A DNA stretch of 64,000 bases from contig PLTA01000053.1 of the NCBI GenBank assembly GCA_003164295.1, forward strand, positions 52,175-116,174, written 5' to 3'. Under the pieces are notes generated by a model, which was given only the letters and a program-made list of their open reading frames with translations, had not been told where the DNA came from and made no database searches. The translations under genes were made by a program, and so were the position numbers. Positions 55,531-64,000 of this stretch are shown here, one piece after another; within the stretch, counting starts at the first letter, position 1, and each line of letters begins with the position of its first letter. Source of the DNA: Candidatus Bathyarchaeota archaeon. GTDB taxonomy: Archaea > Thermoproteota > Bathyarchaeia > Bathyarchaeales > Bathycorpusculaceae.

Positions 55531-55992
55531 ATGGAAACCACTGAAAAACCTGCTCAAAACCCGAAAAAGAAGCGCAGTCAAAGCGATAAGATTGGTCGTT
55601 TGAAGTATAACCAGCAACTCCTTAAGCAAACACTCTCAGAAATTGAGGAGGTCAAACTTATGCTGCGCACCATCTTTGCTGGCTTAAAGGGATCTTTTAA
55701 TTTTGAGAAGTCGCTACTAGAACGAGTAGCTTGTGAAGATGAGGTTGACCGTGAAATTTTGCGTTTTCTTTTTGAAGCTGGGAGTTTTGGCTTATTGCCT
55801 AAAGAGTTAGTTGCTAAACTTGAGCAATTCAAGGTTGCCCGTCATCAGGTTAGCCGTAGGATTTTGCGAATGAATAAGCAGTTAGAGAAAGAATTTGGAG
55901 AACAAATTGCTGAGCAAAGAGGTTGGCACTGGGCTCTAACTAGATTCTCTATGGATGCATGGGGAACGTCTGATGTGGCAGAAAAGAATTAG
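55531..55992 (+). CDS. HTH-like regulator, homologue of 3332 gene
   Basis: 153 residues from ATG 55531. Basic KKKRSQSDKIGRLKYN, a Leu-rich helix and a winged-helix-like C-terminal part (KELVAKLEQFKVARHQVSRR) shared with the copy at 3332. The frame also runs 24 codons upstream, across the 54-residue ORF; I prefer ATG 55531 because the upstream frame is conserved as its own ORF. Confidence 0.6.
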   Translation: METTEKPAQNPKKKRSQSDKIGRLKYNQQLLKQTLSEIEEVKLMLRTIFAGLKGSFNFEKSLLERVACEDEVDREILRFLFEAGSFGLLPKELVAKLEQFKVARHQVSRRILRMNKQLEKEFGEQIAEQRGWHWALTRFSMDAWGTSDVAEKN

Positions 55993-56166
55993 GTTAGTGA
56001 AGCAACATAACTTTTTACACATTATCATTAAGTTTAGAAAGTACATTAAGATACTAAGATTACCATTCTGTCCTATTCATTTACATCAATTACCTTGCAA
56101 AATGTTCCTATTCTCAAAAGGGCAAAGTGTAAAATATCACTTGCATGCATCCTAAACTGAAGGTAA

Positions 56167-59100
56167 TTGACTCAAGAAGACCTTTCAAATAATCAGAATC
56201 ATACTAATAATAGAGAAGAAGAGCTTGAAAAACTCCAAAAACATAGAGCTACTCTTGTCGGAGAAATAGATCAGACAGAAAAAACAGCTTCCAAGTGGGT
56301 CGGTGTAATTGATGGTTACACAGATCAGGCGATTAGAGAATATAATAAGGATATTGCCGCTTTGCAGGATTTTGGGAAAAAAGTTGAAGATGAAGTTAAA
56401 TTATCGCTAGATGAGGTAGCTGGTAATGCTGAAAAAAACATTACGTCTGCTCTTAACTACTTCAATGTTTATTTCATGTCAATGATAATTTCTGTAATTA
56501 TAATTGGTGCTTTAGGTGGATACCTTTTTAGCGCCTATATGCCTCAACAACTGGCAGTGTTCTTCCTTGGTTGGGTATCGTTAAGTTCTATTGCATTAGT
56601 GTATTTATGGCATCTTCCAAGAACCCTTCCTATTAATGATTTAGAAGTCTCAGTTAAGACGGAGAATTCGAAACTAAAAGAGACAGTGTCAAAACGTCCA
56701 CAATCTACTCATAATTTATCGCCAATGAAATGGTTCACTGTTGCAGCCTCAAGGGGAATTAGAGACTTAGCAGGTTTTTCCTTAGAACTTATCCCAAACG
56801 GGGACAAAATAATAAAGCACCAAAGTGACCAGTTGAAACAGCAGGAATTTGTTGATAATTTTGTTTTTGCACTACGACGATATAGAATAGATGCCTTCGA
56901 TGAAGCAAATGACCTTATGGTCACAGAAAGCTGGAGAACTGATAGCGTTCACAGCTGGCTTAATGACGTTAGCAAAGATATGTCTATGATATTTGAAGAA
57001 ATTGACCCAATAGTATTTCGACTTATGTATTACGAATTTTTCGATGATAAGTATGCAGGGAAACTATGGACAAAAATACAAAATAACACAAAAATCATAA
57101 AACAGATTGCTTATATTCTTGTTGATAGAAAACTTGTGAACGCACCAGACAAAGAGCAGTCTCTTTTTACTATTTCTGAATTGTTGAAACAGATACCTAA
57201 TTATAGCCTAGAAGAAGCCAAATTACGCGTATCAAATTTTTTCATGGACTTGGCCGAATTCAAGAAAAGCTGTGAAGGTTATCTAGACTTTTATGGGCTT
57301 CACATAGTCGAAAAAAAGGAACTTATCTCAGAATTTATTCCACTATCCCAAAATGTTACTGGATGGAAAGAAGATGTAGTTTCGTTTATTGCCGAAAAAA
57401 TTGTTTCAAAACAATTGATTACTGTTAAATTATTAATCCAAAGTGGAGCAGGCGATCAAGAGGTTACTAATACCTGGATTAAAATTATTGACAGTGGAGA
57501 ACTTGATGAACTTGCAGCCATTCTAACTCGCAAAAGAATCATGCCCAAACATGCTGATTTTCAGAAAACAGCTTTCACAAACCACTTGAAATTGGCAATG
57601 ATTCAGAATCGTGATGAATTCTCTTTGGCTGCGATTGAGACAGCAGCAGAAAAAATGGAAAATGAAATTTTAACTTCAAAATATAGAATTCAACGAATGA
57701 TCTCTGAGTTTAAACTTGGTCCAGTTAGTTTAGATTTCATAAATAACTACGTTCCATCAAACACGGAAATTATAGAAGAAAGTTTGTTGACAATTTTATC
57801 GCAAAATATTCAAACTGAAATAGATGATGAAATCTTGACGTTATTATATTCTTCCGCTAATGGCTTGGACAAAACTCAAGATATCTACGGAAAAATTGTC
57901 AATACGCCAAAAGTGGAAGGATTGGCAAATCTTCTCGTCGAAAAATCCTTCATTTCTAAAACAAAATTCACAGTTAATACCGGATTCCTTCTTAATATTC
58001 AGTCTTCATTTAACCTATCAGGATTCATTTCAGTATATGTTAAATATGAAACTTTATCTGAAAGTTTGGAAGATTTCTACCCTTTCTTAAAAGCAAATGG
58101 TGTTTTAATCCCGGAAAAACGTCTAGAGCTTAAAGAGATAATATCAATTTGTCCTATTTCCTCTGTTGAGCCTATTGAAAACCAACTTGAAAAATTAGCA
58201 TCGAATTTGGTCGTTAAAACTGTAGGAGCTATCATCCTAGATGATGACCAACAAAGCGACCTTGCTCTTGCTGCTACCGCATTGTTTATGCGTACACATG
58301 GCTATTCCGGATACTCTTCTTTGTGCCAGAAAGCGTCGCGTAAAGGTAGAGATTTTGCTACAAAAACTCTTTTCCAATATACATTAATTGTTGCAGAAGA
58401 GACACTTTCTGGTTCACATGAAACCTTGAAAAACGCAATTACTAAAGCTATGTCAGGAATAGTTGATAAAGAAAACTTCGAATACTTCAAAAATGACTTA
58501 GCTGCAGGAAAGTTGGCGCCTAATGCAGTATATTTATTTTCGAAATTTAGGCAAGAAGTTAATGATACATTGAACAAATACCGCGATAATGGCTTTGAGA
58601 TTCAAACACTAAAGAACTATGTTGATTCGATTAAAGAGTTATTAAACCACGCTATCGACGGTAGAATTGTTAAGGAGTTCTTAGTTAATCAAGTTATTTC
58701 GGCGTACCTTTTGACAGTTCCGGGGACAGCCCCTGGTATTAGGCTTATTGAAAGGGAGAATGAAAATGACAAAAGCTATATTGAATTAGCTGAGGAACGA
58801 TTGTCGGTAAGCGAGAAAGATCTAAATTACCTTAATTTGGTACGGTTGTCAAAAGGAATTGGCAAAGCAACCAGAGTTGGTCTTGTTCCGCTAGATCTTA
58901 ATTTTGAGGAGTTCTCAAAAAAATTCGACAAAGTATGGAATCTTGCTCTAAAAACGTTCAATGAAAACGAGACTGATATAATTCAAGTCCCACTTCCTTG
59001 TTTCCTGGTCAGAATCTTCCCTTCCGAAGATGGCTTAAAAGAAATCATGCCGAGTACCGACATTAAGACCCGACCGATAGAGGTTGTTAAGGCACTTATC

Positions 59101-59559
59101 AAGGAATCGGTGAATGCACAGGATAGTGTTTCAATCTTATCGCTCCTCCAATATGCCCCGAATGCTCGAGAAGCCTTGTTTAAGACCATTCAAGCGATAT
59201 TCGATAACAAAAAAAGCACTTTGAAGATGATGTTAGCAAGTTACGATGAAATCTTAGCAAAATCACCCAAGCTAACAGGGTTGTTCAATGACAAGAAAAT
59301 TGATTGCAATCTGGGTGATGAATATAAAGCCGGAAAAAGTATTTTTAATTTAGCTAGAGAAATTGCCGGAAGGGCAGAAATAAATTCGCAGCAAGCATTT
59401 GATGAATTTAACCGCTATCTAAAGAAACAATTCGAAGATGATGGTCTATCAAAAGAAGAAAATGATTTACTAATATCTGCTCTTTTTAAGCAACTTAGAT
59501 CAATTGGCATAGTTTCGATTTTACAAATAACTCAAAATCCCGCTTTGTCTTCACCGTAA
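56167..59559 (+). CDS. Giant membrane protein of unknown function
   Basis: 1130 residues from TTG 56167 (behind GAAGGT). Charged coiled coil (about 15-95), two membrane helices (101-121 and 128-148), then about 980 residues predicted mostly helical with no Cys-rich, P-loop or nuclease motif that I can see. The topology puts both ends on the same side, probably inside. It sits alone between the regulatory and packaging parts of the provirus, in AT-richer DNA, a place where cargo genes such as defence or exclusion functions are often found. Not recognised. Confidence 0.7.
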   Translation: MTQEDLSNNQNHTNNREEELEKLQKHRATLVGEIDQTEKTASKWVGVIDGYTDQAIREYNKDIAALQDFGKKVEDEVKLSLDEVAGNAEKNITSALNYFNVYFMSMIISVIIIGALGGYLFSAYMPQQLAVFFLGWVSLSSIALVYLWHLPRTLPINDLEVSVKTENSKLKETVSKRPQSTHNLSPMKWFTVAASRGIRDLAGFSLELIPNGDKIIKHQSDQLKQQEFVDNFVFALRRYRIDAFDEANDLMVTESWRTDSVHSWLNDVSKDMSMIFEEIDPIVFRLMYYEFFDDKYAGKLWTKIQNNTKIIKQIAYILVDRKLVNAPDKEQSLFTISELLKQIPNYSLEEAKLRVSNFFMDLAEFKKSCEGYLDFYGLHIVEKKELISEFIPLSQNVTGWKEDVVSFIAEKIVSKQLITVKLLIQSGAGDQEVTNTWIKIIDSGELDELAAILTRKRIMPKHADFQKTAFTNHLKLAMIQNRDEFSLAAIETAAEKMENEILTSKYRIQRMISEFKLGPVSLDFINNYVPSNTEIIEESLLTILSQNIQTEIDDEILTLLYSSANGLDKTQDIYGKIVNTPKVEGLANLLVEKSFISKTKFTVNTGFLLNIQSSFNLSGFISVYVKYETLSESLEDFYPFLKANGVLIPEKRLELKEIISICPISSVEPIENQLEKLASNLVVKTVGAIILDDDQQSDLALAATALFMRTHGYSGYSSLCQKASRKGRDFATKTLFQYTLIVAEETLSGSHETLKNAITKAMSGIVDKENFEYFKNDLAAGKLAPNAVYLFSKFRQEVNDTLNKYRDNGFEIQTLKNYVDSIKELLNHAIDGRIVKEFLVNQVISAYLLTVPGTAPGIRLIERENENDKSYIELAEERLSVSEKDLNYLNLVRLSKGIGKATRVGLVPLDLNFEEFSKKFDKVWNLALKTFNENETDIIQVPLPCFLVRIFPSEDGLKEIMPSTDIKTRPIEVVKALIKESVNAQDSVSILSLLQYAPNAREALFKTIQAIFDNKKSTLKMMLASYDEILAKSPKLTGLFNDKKIDCNLGDEYKAGKSIFNLAREIAGRAEINSQQAFDEFNRYLKKQFEDDGLSKEENDLLISALFKQLRSIGIVSILQITQNPALSSP

Positions 59560-59700
59560 AATTTTTGTAAAAACTATCGAGAGATACTTTTTTAAGACTG
59601 ATGCTATATCTTCTGCGCTCGATATTAGGGCGAGCGATAGCTCCTCTTGGTTTCAGTTTTCGCCCCCTTCACCCAAAAGTTGGGAGTGCGGCTTGTTAGT

Positions 59701-59964
59701 ATGAATCATAAACGCGGTAGACGAAGCTCTAAATCTTTAGAATTTAGGATTCAACAAAAAGATTCTCGTCAATTTGTTCGAGATAATGCTTTCTTTGACA
59801 GGGTCAAAGGAGAGTCTGTTTGCTTAGATACAGTTGATGACATCACTTATCATTTAGCGTTAACTTTTGGGCAGCCCGTAGCCGAAGCAGTACCTAGAGT
59901 GGAGCCTGGACTAGTTATTAGTAATCCGAACGGAGAAGGCGCTTTCCAATTAATAGAAATGTAA
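59701..59964 (+). CDS. Small hypothetical protein of the provirus
   Basis: 87 residues from ATG 59701; the upstream part of the frame has no start with an RBS. Basic start (NHKRGRRSSKSLEFRIQQ) then a mixed alpha-beta region (RVKGESVCLDTVDDITYHL). No family recognised. Begins the packaging module. CTATCG and CGATAG about 60 nt apart upstream (59575, 59636) could pair. Confidence 0.5.
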   Translation: MNHKRGRRSSKSLEFRIQQKDSRQFVRDNAFFDRVKGESVCLDTVDDITYHLALTFGQPVAEAVPRVEPGLVISNPNGEGAFQLIEM

Positions 59965-59984
59965 TCTGCGCTGAGGTAACATTA

Positions 59985-60260
59985 ATGGAAGCAACAGAGG
60001 AGAGAACAGAAGTTGATAAAGTCTGTCCGGATGCTAATAAGAATCCAGTTTGCCCATATATTACAGCGATTCATCAGAATACGTCTCAGGTGAACCGTAT
60101 TGAAAAAGCCCTGGTTGGAGAGGACCTGCAATCGGGTTTGGTAGCCAAAGTTCATCAGCTTGAAGTGACCCAGAAAATTCTAATCGCTTTAGGCAGCGCA
60201 AGTCTCGTAGGTCTGGTTAGTCTTGCCGTAATCTTGATTGAAAAACTCTTGGTGAAGTAA
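59985..60260 (+). CDS. Small single-helix membrane protein
   Basis: 91 residues: a CPDANKNPVCPYI Cys pair near the start, a charged helix, one membrane helix (LIALGSASLVGLVSLAVILI) and a short basic end. Could be holin-like. Stop and next start overlap (TAATG). Confidence 0.55.
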   Translation: MEATEERTEVDKVCPDANKNPVCPYITAIHQNTSQVNRIEKALVGEDLQSGLVAKVHQLEVTQKILIALGSASLVGLVSLAVILIEKLLVK

Positions 60261-60799
60261 TGTCGATTAACATTCCGCCGGCTGAAACCGTAAAAGTCAG
60301 CGATATTCAAACTGATGGGCAAAACCCAAACAAAATGAACAAAGACCAGTTAGAGCGGCTTAAGGCGTCTATCAAAAAATGGGGCTTTATTGTTCCCATC
60401 ATTACCAACAAGGACCTCTTAATCGCTGATGGTGAACAGCGCTATACAGCTGCAAAAACTTTGGGCATGACTGAAGTTTCTGTTATACGCTTGCCTGTCG
60501 AGGATGTTGATCGTCGGCTTCTAAGGCAAGTTCTAAACAAACTCAAAGGCGAACACCAAAAAGAGCTTGACCAGGCAGAGTACGAACGCATTATTGAAGC
60601 TGGAAAAGAAGACGACCTCAAATACTTACTAATGCTCTCAGACGACAAATTAACTAACGCCTTGGGTCAAGAAGAAAAAAGCGTCAACTTCGATGAATCC
60701 TTTGAAGTAGTAATCGAATGCGAAGACGAAACCCAACAAGAAGCAATCTACAACAAACTAATTGGTGAAGGATACAAATGCCGCGTTTTGAGTTTGTAA
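60260..60799 (+). CDS. ParB/Srx-fold protein of the provirus
   Basis: 179 residues. N-terminal ParB-like domain: VSDIQTDGQNPNKM, LKASIKKWGFIVPIIT, ADGEQRYTAAKTLG. The end is an acidic, ferredoxin-like strand-helix part (VVIECEDETQQEAIY). Such proteins often precede terminase genes. Overlaps the following ATPase by 22 nt. Confidence 0.85.
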   Translation: MSINIPPAETVKVSDIQTDGQNPNKMNKDQLERLKASIKKWGFIVPIITNKDLLIADGEQRYTAAKTLGMTEVSVIRLPVEDVDRRLLRQVLNKLKGEHQKELDQAEYERIIEAGKEDDLKYLLMLSDDKLTNALGQEEKSVNFDESFEVVIECEDETQQEAIYNKLIGEGYKCRVLSL

Positions 60800-61461
60800 A
60801 AACCTGGACAAAACCAAAGAGCTTTCGAGCTCAATCTGTAATCGGAAGCTTCACACTAACAGATTGCAAAATGGAGAAACATTTTGCCGGGGAGCTTCCA
60901 ATCGAAAATGAATCCTGGCAAATCGGCGTCATAGTAGGTCGAAGTGGCACAGGCAAAACCAGCATCGCAAAAACCCTTTTCCCTGAAAGTTACATCAAAA
61001 ACTTCGACTATAGGCACGAATCAATACTAGATGATTTTCCAGCAAGCCTGCAGGTAAACGACATAACCAAGAATCTCTGCAGTGTGGGCTTTGCATCTCC
61101 TCCCGACTGGCTCAAAAACTATGAAGCACTCAGCCAAGGCGAGAAAATGCGTGTAGACATTGCAAGGGCATTGAGCTTAGATCAAGACCTTATCGTCTTT
61201 GATGAGTTCACAAGCGTTGTGGATCGAGAGATTGCAAAGGTCAGTGCTTACGCCATAAGCAAAGCTGTGCGAAGAACAAAGAAGAAGTTCATAGCAGTCA
61301 CGTGCCACTATGATGTTATTGATTGGTTAGAGCCCGATTGGGTTTTCTGCACAGACTCGATGGAGTTTATAAAAAAAAAGTTAGCCACCCAGCAATTGAG
61401 CTCTCAGTTCATAAATGCAGCAATTCCATGTGGCAGGTCTTTAGGCAATATCATTATCTAA
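60778..61461 (+). CDS. ABC-type ATPase (first frame of an ATPase-GNAT pair)
   Basis: 227 residues in this frame. Walker A VGRSGTGKTSIAKT, signature ALSQGEKMRVDIARAL, Walker B LIVFDEFTSVVD, and a H-loop-like VTCHYDVIDW, so a complete ABC ATPase without membrane part. After IKKK at 61380 the frame goes on for 27 residues of unrelated sequence, while the other frame continues into an acetyltransferase domain. I therefore think the real protein switches frame at the A run (61371-61379). Confidence 0.8.
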   Translation: MPRFEFVKTWTKPKSFRAQSVIGSFTLTDCKMEKHFAGELPIENESWQIGVIVGRSGTGKTSIAKTLFPESYIKNFDYRHESILDDFPASLQVNDITKNLCSVGFASPPDWLKNYEALSQGEKMRVDIARALSLDQDLIVFDEFTSVVDREIAKVSAYAISKAVRRTKKKFIAVTCHYDVIDWLEPDWVFCTDSMEFIKKKLATQQLSSQFINAAIPCGRSLGNIII

Positions 61462-61859
61462 ACGGGCAGCTTGGAGCCGGCGTCAAGTGCTATGTTGCAC
61501 TTTTTCAGCAAATACCTGTAGCGTTTATTGCGGTCGCACATGTGCATATGTTGGCAAACTATTATCGTGTTAGTCGTCTTGTGGTCTTACCTGATTATCA
61601 AGGCATAGGCATTGGAAAACGTCTTTTGAATTTCATGGCTGAGCTTTATTCGTCGCAGAGTAATTTGCCGTTTTATTTGGTTACAAGCAATCCTCAGCTT
61701 GTGAGGGGAAACTTGGGTAACTGGATAATCAAACGTGTTGGACATGGCAGCCACGGAAAAGGAGACACCCGGATAAATCGAGAACTGGTTCATTCTAACA
61801 GCAGATGCCGTTTGACAGTCTCCTTAAAGTATATTCCAGCAAAAAAAATCCTGAAATAA
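61323..61859 (+). CDS. GNAT acetyltransferase domain (second frame of the pair)
   Basis: The acetyl-CoA site VSRLVVLPDYQGIGIGKRLL is clear, with IPVAFIAVAHVHM before it. The nominal start codon lies inside the ATPase and the first ~19 residues read an unused frame. From VSHPAIELSVHKCSNSMW the domain looks complete to its end at 61859. No RBS is seen for a separate start, which favours production as an ATPase-GNAT fusion. Confidence 0.75.
   Translation: MVRARLGFLHRLDGVYKKKVSHPAIELSVHKCSNSMWQVFRQYHYLNGQLGAGVKCYVALFQQIPVAFIAVAHVHMLANYYRVSRLVVLPDYQGIGIGKRLLNFMAELYSSQSNLPFYLVTSNPQLVRGNLGNWIIKRVGHGSHGKGDTRINRELVHSNSRCRLTVSLKYIPAKKILK
61371..61380 (+). other. A9 run with slippery heptamer A-AAA-AAG
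   Basis: In the ATPase frame codons read ATA AAA AAA AAG; the heptamer A-AAA-AAG is a known -1 slippage site (as in E. coli dnaX). A -1 shift lands exactly in the GNAT frame (AAA GTT AGC). Confidence 0.55.
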
Positions 61860-61884
61860 ACTCACAGTTACTGAGGTTAAAAAA

Positions 61885-62049
61885 ATGGAACCAGAAGAAT
61901 TTATTGAAAAAATAAAGAAAGCCTTCGCCAGAGTTATTGCGATGCCTGAGTGGATGCAAACAATTCTGCTGGAAGACATAGACGCTGCAATCGAAAACAG
62001 AATCCGCACCATGGAAATTATAATTCAGAGCCAAAACCCAGAAAGCTAA
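61885..62049 (+). CDS. 54-residue helical protein
   Basis: Begins MEPEEFIEKIKKAFARVIAM; mostly helix, acidic and basic residues alternating. Sits 25 nt after the GNAT gene and one nt before the terminase small-subunit-like gene. No family recognised. Confidence 0.5.
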   Translation: MEPEEFIEKIKKAFARVIAMPEWMQTILLEDIDAAIENRIRTMEIIIQSQNPES

Positions 62050-62050
62050 A

Positions 62051-62779
62051 ATGCAGAGTGAAGCTATGTCGACTCCAACTGAGGAAAAAACCGAACATGC
62101 CGTAGGTCTTGAAGAGGAACTTTACACAGCAACAAACTTAGAGTCTACTGAAAAAACCCTGAAAACGGCAGATCAGTACGGCGCGAGGGATAAACGCCCA
62201 AAGGAACCTATCGTTCGAATGAATCTGCAACTTTTTCGTCGACGCAAAACAATGCTAATAGCACATTACAGCGATCGCCTGAATCATACCAGTCTTGAGC
62301 AGATTGCTGAAGAATTTAATTGCACGGTCAAAGCTTTACTTAACGATTTGGCGAAACGTGAAATTTGGGAGCCTTTTATTTGGGAAGTTCAGCAAGCTCA
62401 TGAAGATGGAAAGAAACAGCTTAATTTGTTGCAGCTTGCTCGTGAAGAAGCCCTGTACATGATGAAAACATGCAAGAACCCTAATGCACGTGTAGGGGCC
62501 ATTGGCAAGTTTATTGAATCCATAAAAGCTGAGGTAGAAATTAAGCAAAGTTTAGGTCAGTTACCGAAACAAATTCAGCCAGCGGTGCTTATCAATCAAA
62601 ATGTCCTCCAGCAAACCAACACCGATATCGAATCAACCATTAACCTTCTCGCCAGCTATGAAGACGTTATATCAGAGGCTACACGAGAAGAACTCGAGAG
62701 CCTTAGACAGAACAGTCCTGAAGAATCTGTACATAAAACAGGCGCCGACTTCAAAACAAGCGAAATTCCTGTTGCTTAA
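62051..62779 (+). CDS. Terminase small subunit-like protein
   Basis: 242 residues (an alternative start MSTPT is five codons on). A helix-turn-helix region (HTSLEQIAEEFNCTVKALLN) is at about 75-100, followed by a long helical part (NPNARVGAIGKFIESIKAEV) as in many small terminases. Directly precedes and overlaps the large subunit gene. Confidence 0.65.
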   Translation: MQSEAMSTPTEEKTEHAVGLEEELYTATNLESTEKTLKTADQYGARDKRPKEPIVRMNLQLFRRRKTMLIAHYSDRLNHTSLEQIAEEFNCTVKALLNDLAKREIWEPFIWEVQQAHEDGKKQLNLLQLAREEALYMMKTCKNPNARVGAIGKFIESIKAEVEIKQSLGQLPKQIQPAVLINQNVLQQTNTDIESTINLLASYEDVISEATREELESLRQNSPEESVHKTGADFKTSEIPVA

Positions 62780-63962
62780 AGCGCGAGAAGCGTTATTTGG
62801 CGGTTCAGCGGGTCCTGGAAAAAGCAGCGCTCTTCTGATGGCAGCCCTGCAACCCATTAAGGTTCCAGGCTACAGTGCTATTATTCTGCGCAGAACATAC
62901 CGAGATCTAGCATTGCCCGGAGCACTGATGGATCGCAGCAAGCAATGGCTATCTAACTCAGACGCATCTTGGAATGAGATTGAGCATTGTTGGACTTTTC
63001 CATCTGGCGCCAAACTACAATTCGGGTATTTGGAATCGGAAACAGACAAGTACCGTTATCAAGGCGCAGAATTTCAAGGTATATTCTTCGATGAACTGAC
63101 ACAGTTCACAGAATCACAGTACACTTACATGTTTAGCAGGCTCCGGCGCATAAAGGCGTTACGTGTACCTCTTCGCGTATGGAGCGCCAGCAACCCAGGA
63201 GGGCTAGGTCATGCATGGGTAAAACAACGCTTCATAATTGAAGGCCCTAAGTATGGGCGTGTTTTTGTTCCAGCTCTTCTCAAAGATAACCCGCACATTG
63301 ACCAGGAAACTTACATCAAAAGCCTTCAAAATCTTGATCCCATAACTCGCAAGCAGTTGCTCGAGGGAAGCTGGGAAGCAACAACAGGCAAAATCTTTAA
63401 TCGGAACTGGTTTAAAATAATTGAAAAGGCTCAGGTGCCCACGGATATTTTTAAGGTTCGTTATTGGGATTTGGCAAGCACCGAACCCGCGAAGGGCAAA
63501 GATCCTGACTGGACGGCTGGCGCGTTAATCGGCATCTGTCAAGGGCAATACTACATTTTCGGTCTGGAGCATTTCCAGAAGACACCTAAGGGCACTGCAG
63601 ACAAGATCAAAACTGTTGCTCAGCTTGATGGGCGAGATCAAGAGGTTTGGATGGAAGAGGAAGGCGGCTCAAGCGGCAAAATTGCAGTTGATTACTATGC
63701 CCGAGAAATCCTGCAAGGCTTTATGTTTCGAAGTGAGCGCCCGACCGGAAGCAAAGAAGTTAGGGCAGGACCATTCAGTACGGCGGCTGAAAACGGCAAT
63801 GTCTTCCTGGTGCGAGGAGATTGGATTAATGCTTTTTTGGATGAAGCTGAGGCTTTTCCAGAAGGCGAACATGACGATCAAGTTGATGCCTGCAGCGGCG
63901 CCATTAACATTTTGAATTCAAGTGCTCCGCCCGGCAAGGGTGTGGGCTTCATAAAACATTGA
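62661..63962 (+). CDS. Terminase large subunit
   Basis: About 433 residues from ATG 62661; ATG 62601 is also in frame, and either way the gene overlaps the previous one by over 100 nt. Walker A ALFGGSAGPGKSSALL, Walker B GIFFDELTQF, coupling motif WSASNPGG, then the RNase-H-like nuclease with YWDLASTEP and HDDQVDACSGAINIL. It is the DNA-packaging motor of a head-tail (Caudoviricetes-type) virus. Confidence 0.92.
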   Translation, partial: KTLYQRLHEKNSRALDRTVLKNLYIKQAPTSKQAKFLLLKAREALFGGSAGPGKSSALLMAALQPIKVPGYSAIILRRTYRDLALPGALMDRSKQWLSNSDASWNEIEHCWTFPSGAKLQFGYLESETDKYRYQGAEFQGIFFDELTQFTESQYTYMFSRLRRIKALRVPLRVWSASNPGGLGHAWVKQRFIIEGPKYGRVFVPALLKDNPHIDQETYIKSLQNLDPITRKQLLEGSWEATTGKIFNRNWFKIIEKAQVPTDIFKVRYWDLASTEPAKGKDPDWTAGALIGICQGQYYIFGLEHFQKTPKGTADKIKTVAQLDGRDQEVWMEEEGGSSGKIAVDYYAREILQGFMFRSERPTGSKEVRAGPFSTAAENGNVFLVRGDWINAFLDEAEAFPEGEHDDQVDACSGAINILNSSAPPGKGVGFIKH

Positions 63963-64000
63963 GAGCCAAAATCCGTGAAGCAATCAGAAAATAATCGCTT

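Overview
The window looks like a chromosomal piece of a mesophilic, anaerobic archaeon, most likely Thermoproteota of the Bathyarchaeia type (inference from gene content; no marker gene was searched). Supporting signs are TATA-type promoters, GGAG/GAGGTG ribosome binding sites, tRNA genes of archaeal form, a fused gamma-alpha 2-oxoacid:ferredoxin oxidoreductase, a KaiC-like ATPase, a Bat-type HTH regulator, an EF-Tu-domain-2-like small protein and a DUF996-type membrane/zinc-ribbon protein. Anaerobic life is suggested by a class III ribonucleotide reductase with its activase, a hybrid-cluster protein, an iron-sulfur flavoprotein and a ferredoxin.

Layout: 0-3.3 kb holds the 3' part of a multi-PAS histidine kinase plus a receiver-only response regulator; a close relative of this pair lies at 50.3-53.1 kb. 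3.3-5.8 kb is a scrap yard of mobile DNA: a regulator whose homologue sits in the provirus at 55.5 kb, a tRNA-Ser gene, and a tyrosine recombinase broken by two frameshifts. 6-26 kb is core: MFS and MarC transporters, two tandem ammonium transporters, a flavoprotein, hybrid-cluster protein, a DUF996 gene interrupted by an amber codon, a double-domain ferritin-like protein, the two-subunit 2-oxoacid oxidoreductase, a cupin and a nrdR-nrdD-nrdG operon. 26-31 kb holds regulators and what looks by eye like a more GC-rich patch (output-domain-like protein, KaiC-like ATPase, flippase-like protein).

32.4-40.5 kb is a complete small integrated element, bounded by a 17-bp direct repeat of the 5' end of tRNA-His. 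It carries small membrane proteins, two tyrosine recombinases, a winged-helix regulator facing a ribbon-helix-helix protein across an inverted repeat, Cys-rich mini-proteins, a primase-helicase and an integrase with an N-terminal zinc ribbon. Just outside its left end is the decayed 3' end of an older integrase at the same spacing from the repeat, so this tRNA appears to have been hit more than once.

40.5-49 kb is chromosomal accessory DNA: ferredoxin, tRNA-Leu, an SGNH hydrolase with an acyltransferase-3 membrane protein, and then a three-gene set (ComQ-like prenyl synthase, MFS exporter, AF0577-type radical SAM/SPASM protein). I read that set as a candidate modified-peptide system. A large Ig-repeat surface protein follows. 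53.4-64 kb is the left part of a head-tail-type provirus starting at tRNA-Pro: coupled small Cys-rich and HTH genes, a 1130-residue membrane protein of unknown function, then a ParB-like protein, an ATPase/GNAT pair joined across a slippery A run, and small and large terminase subunits. The provirus runs off the right edge.
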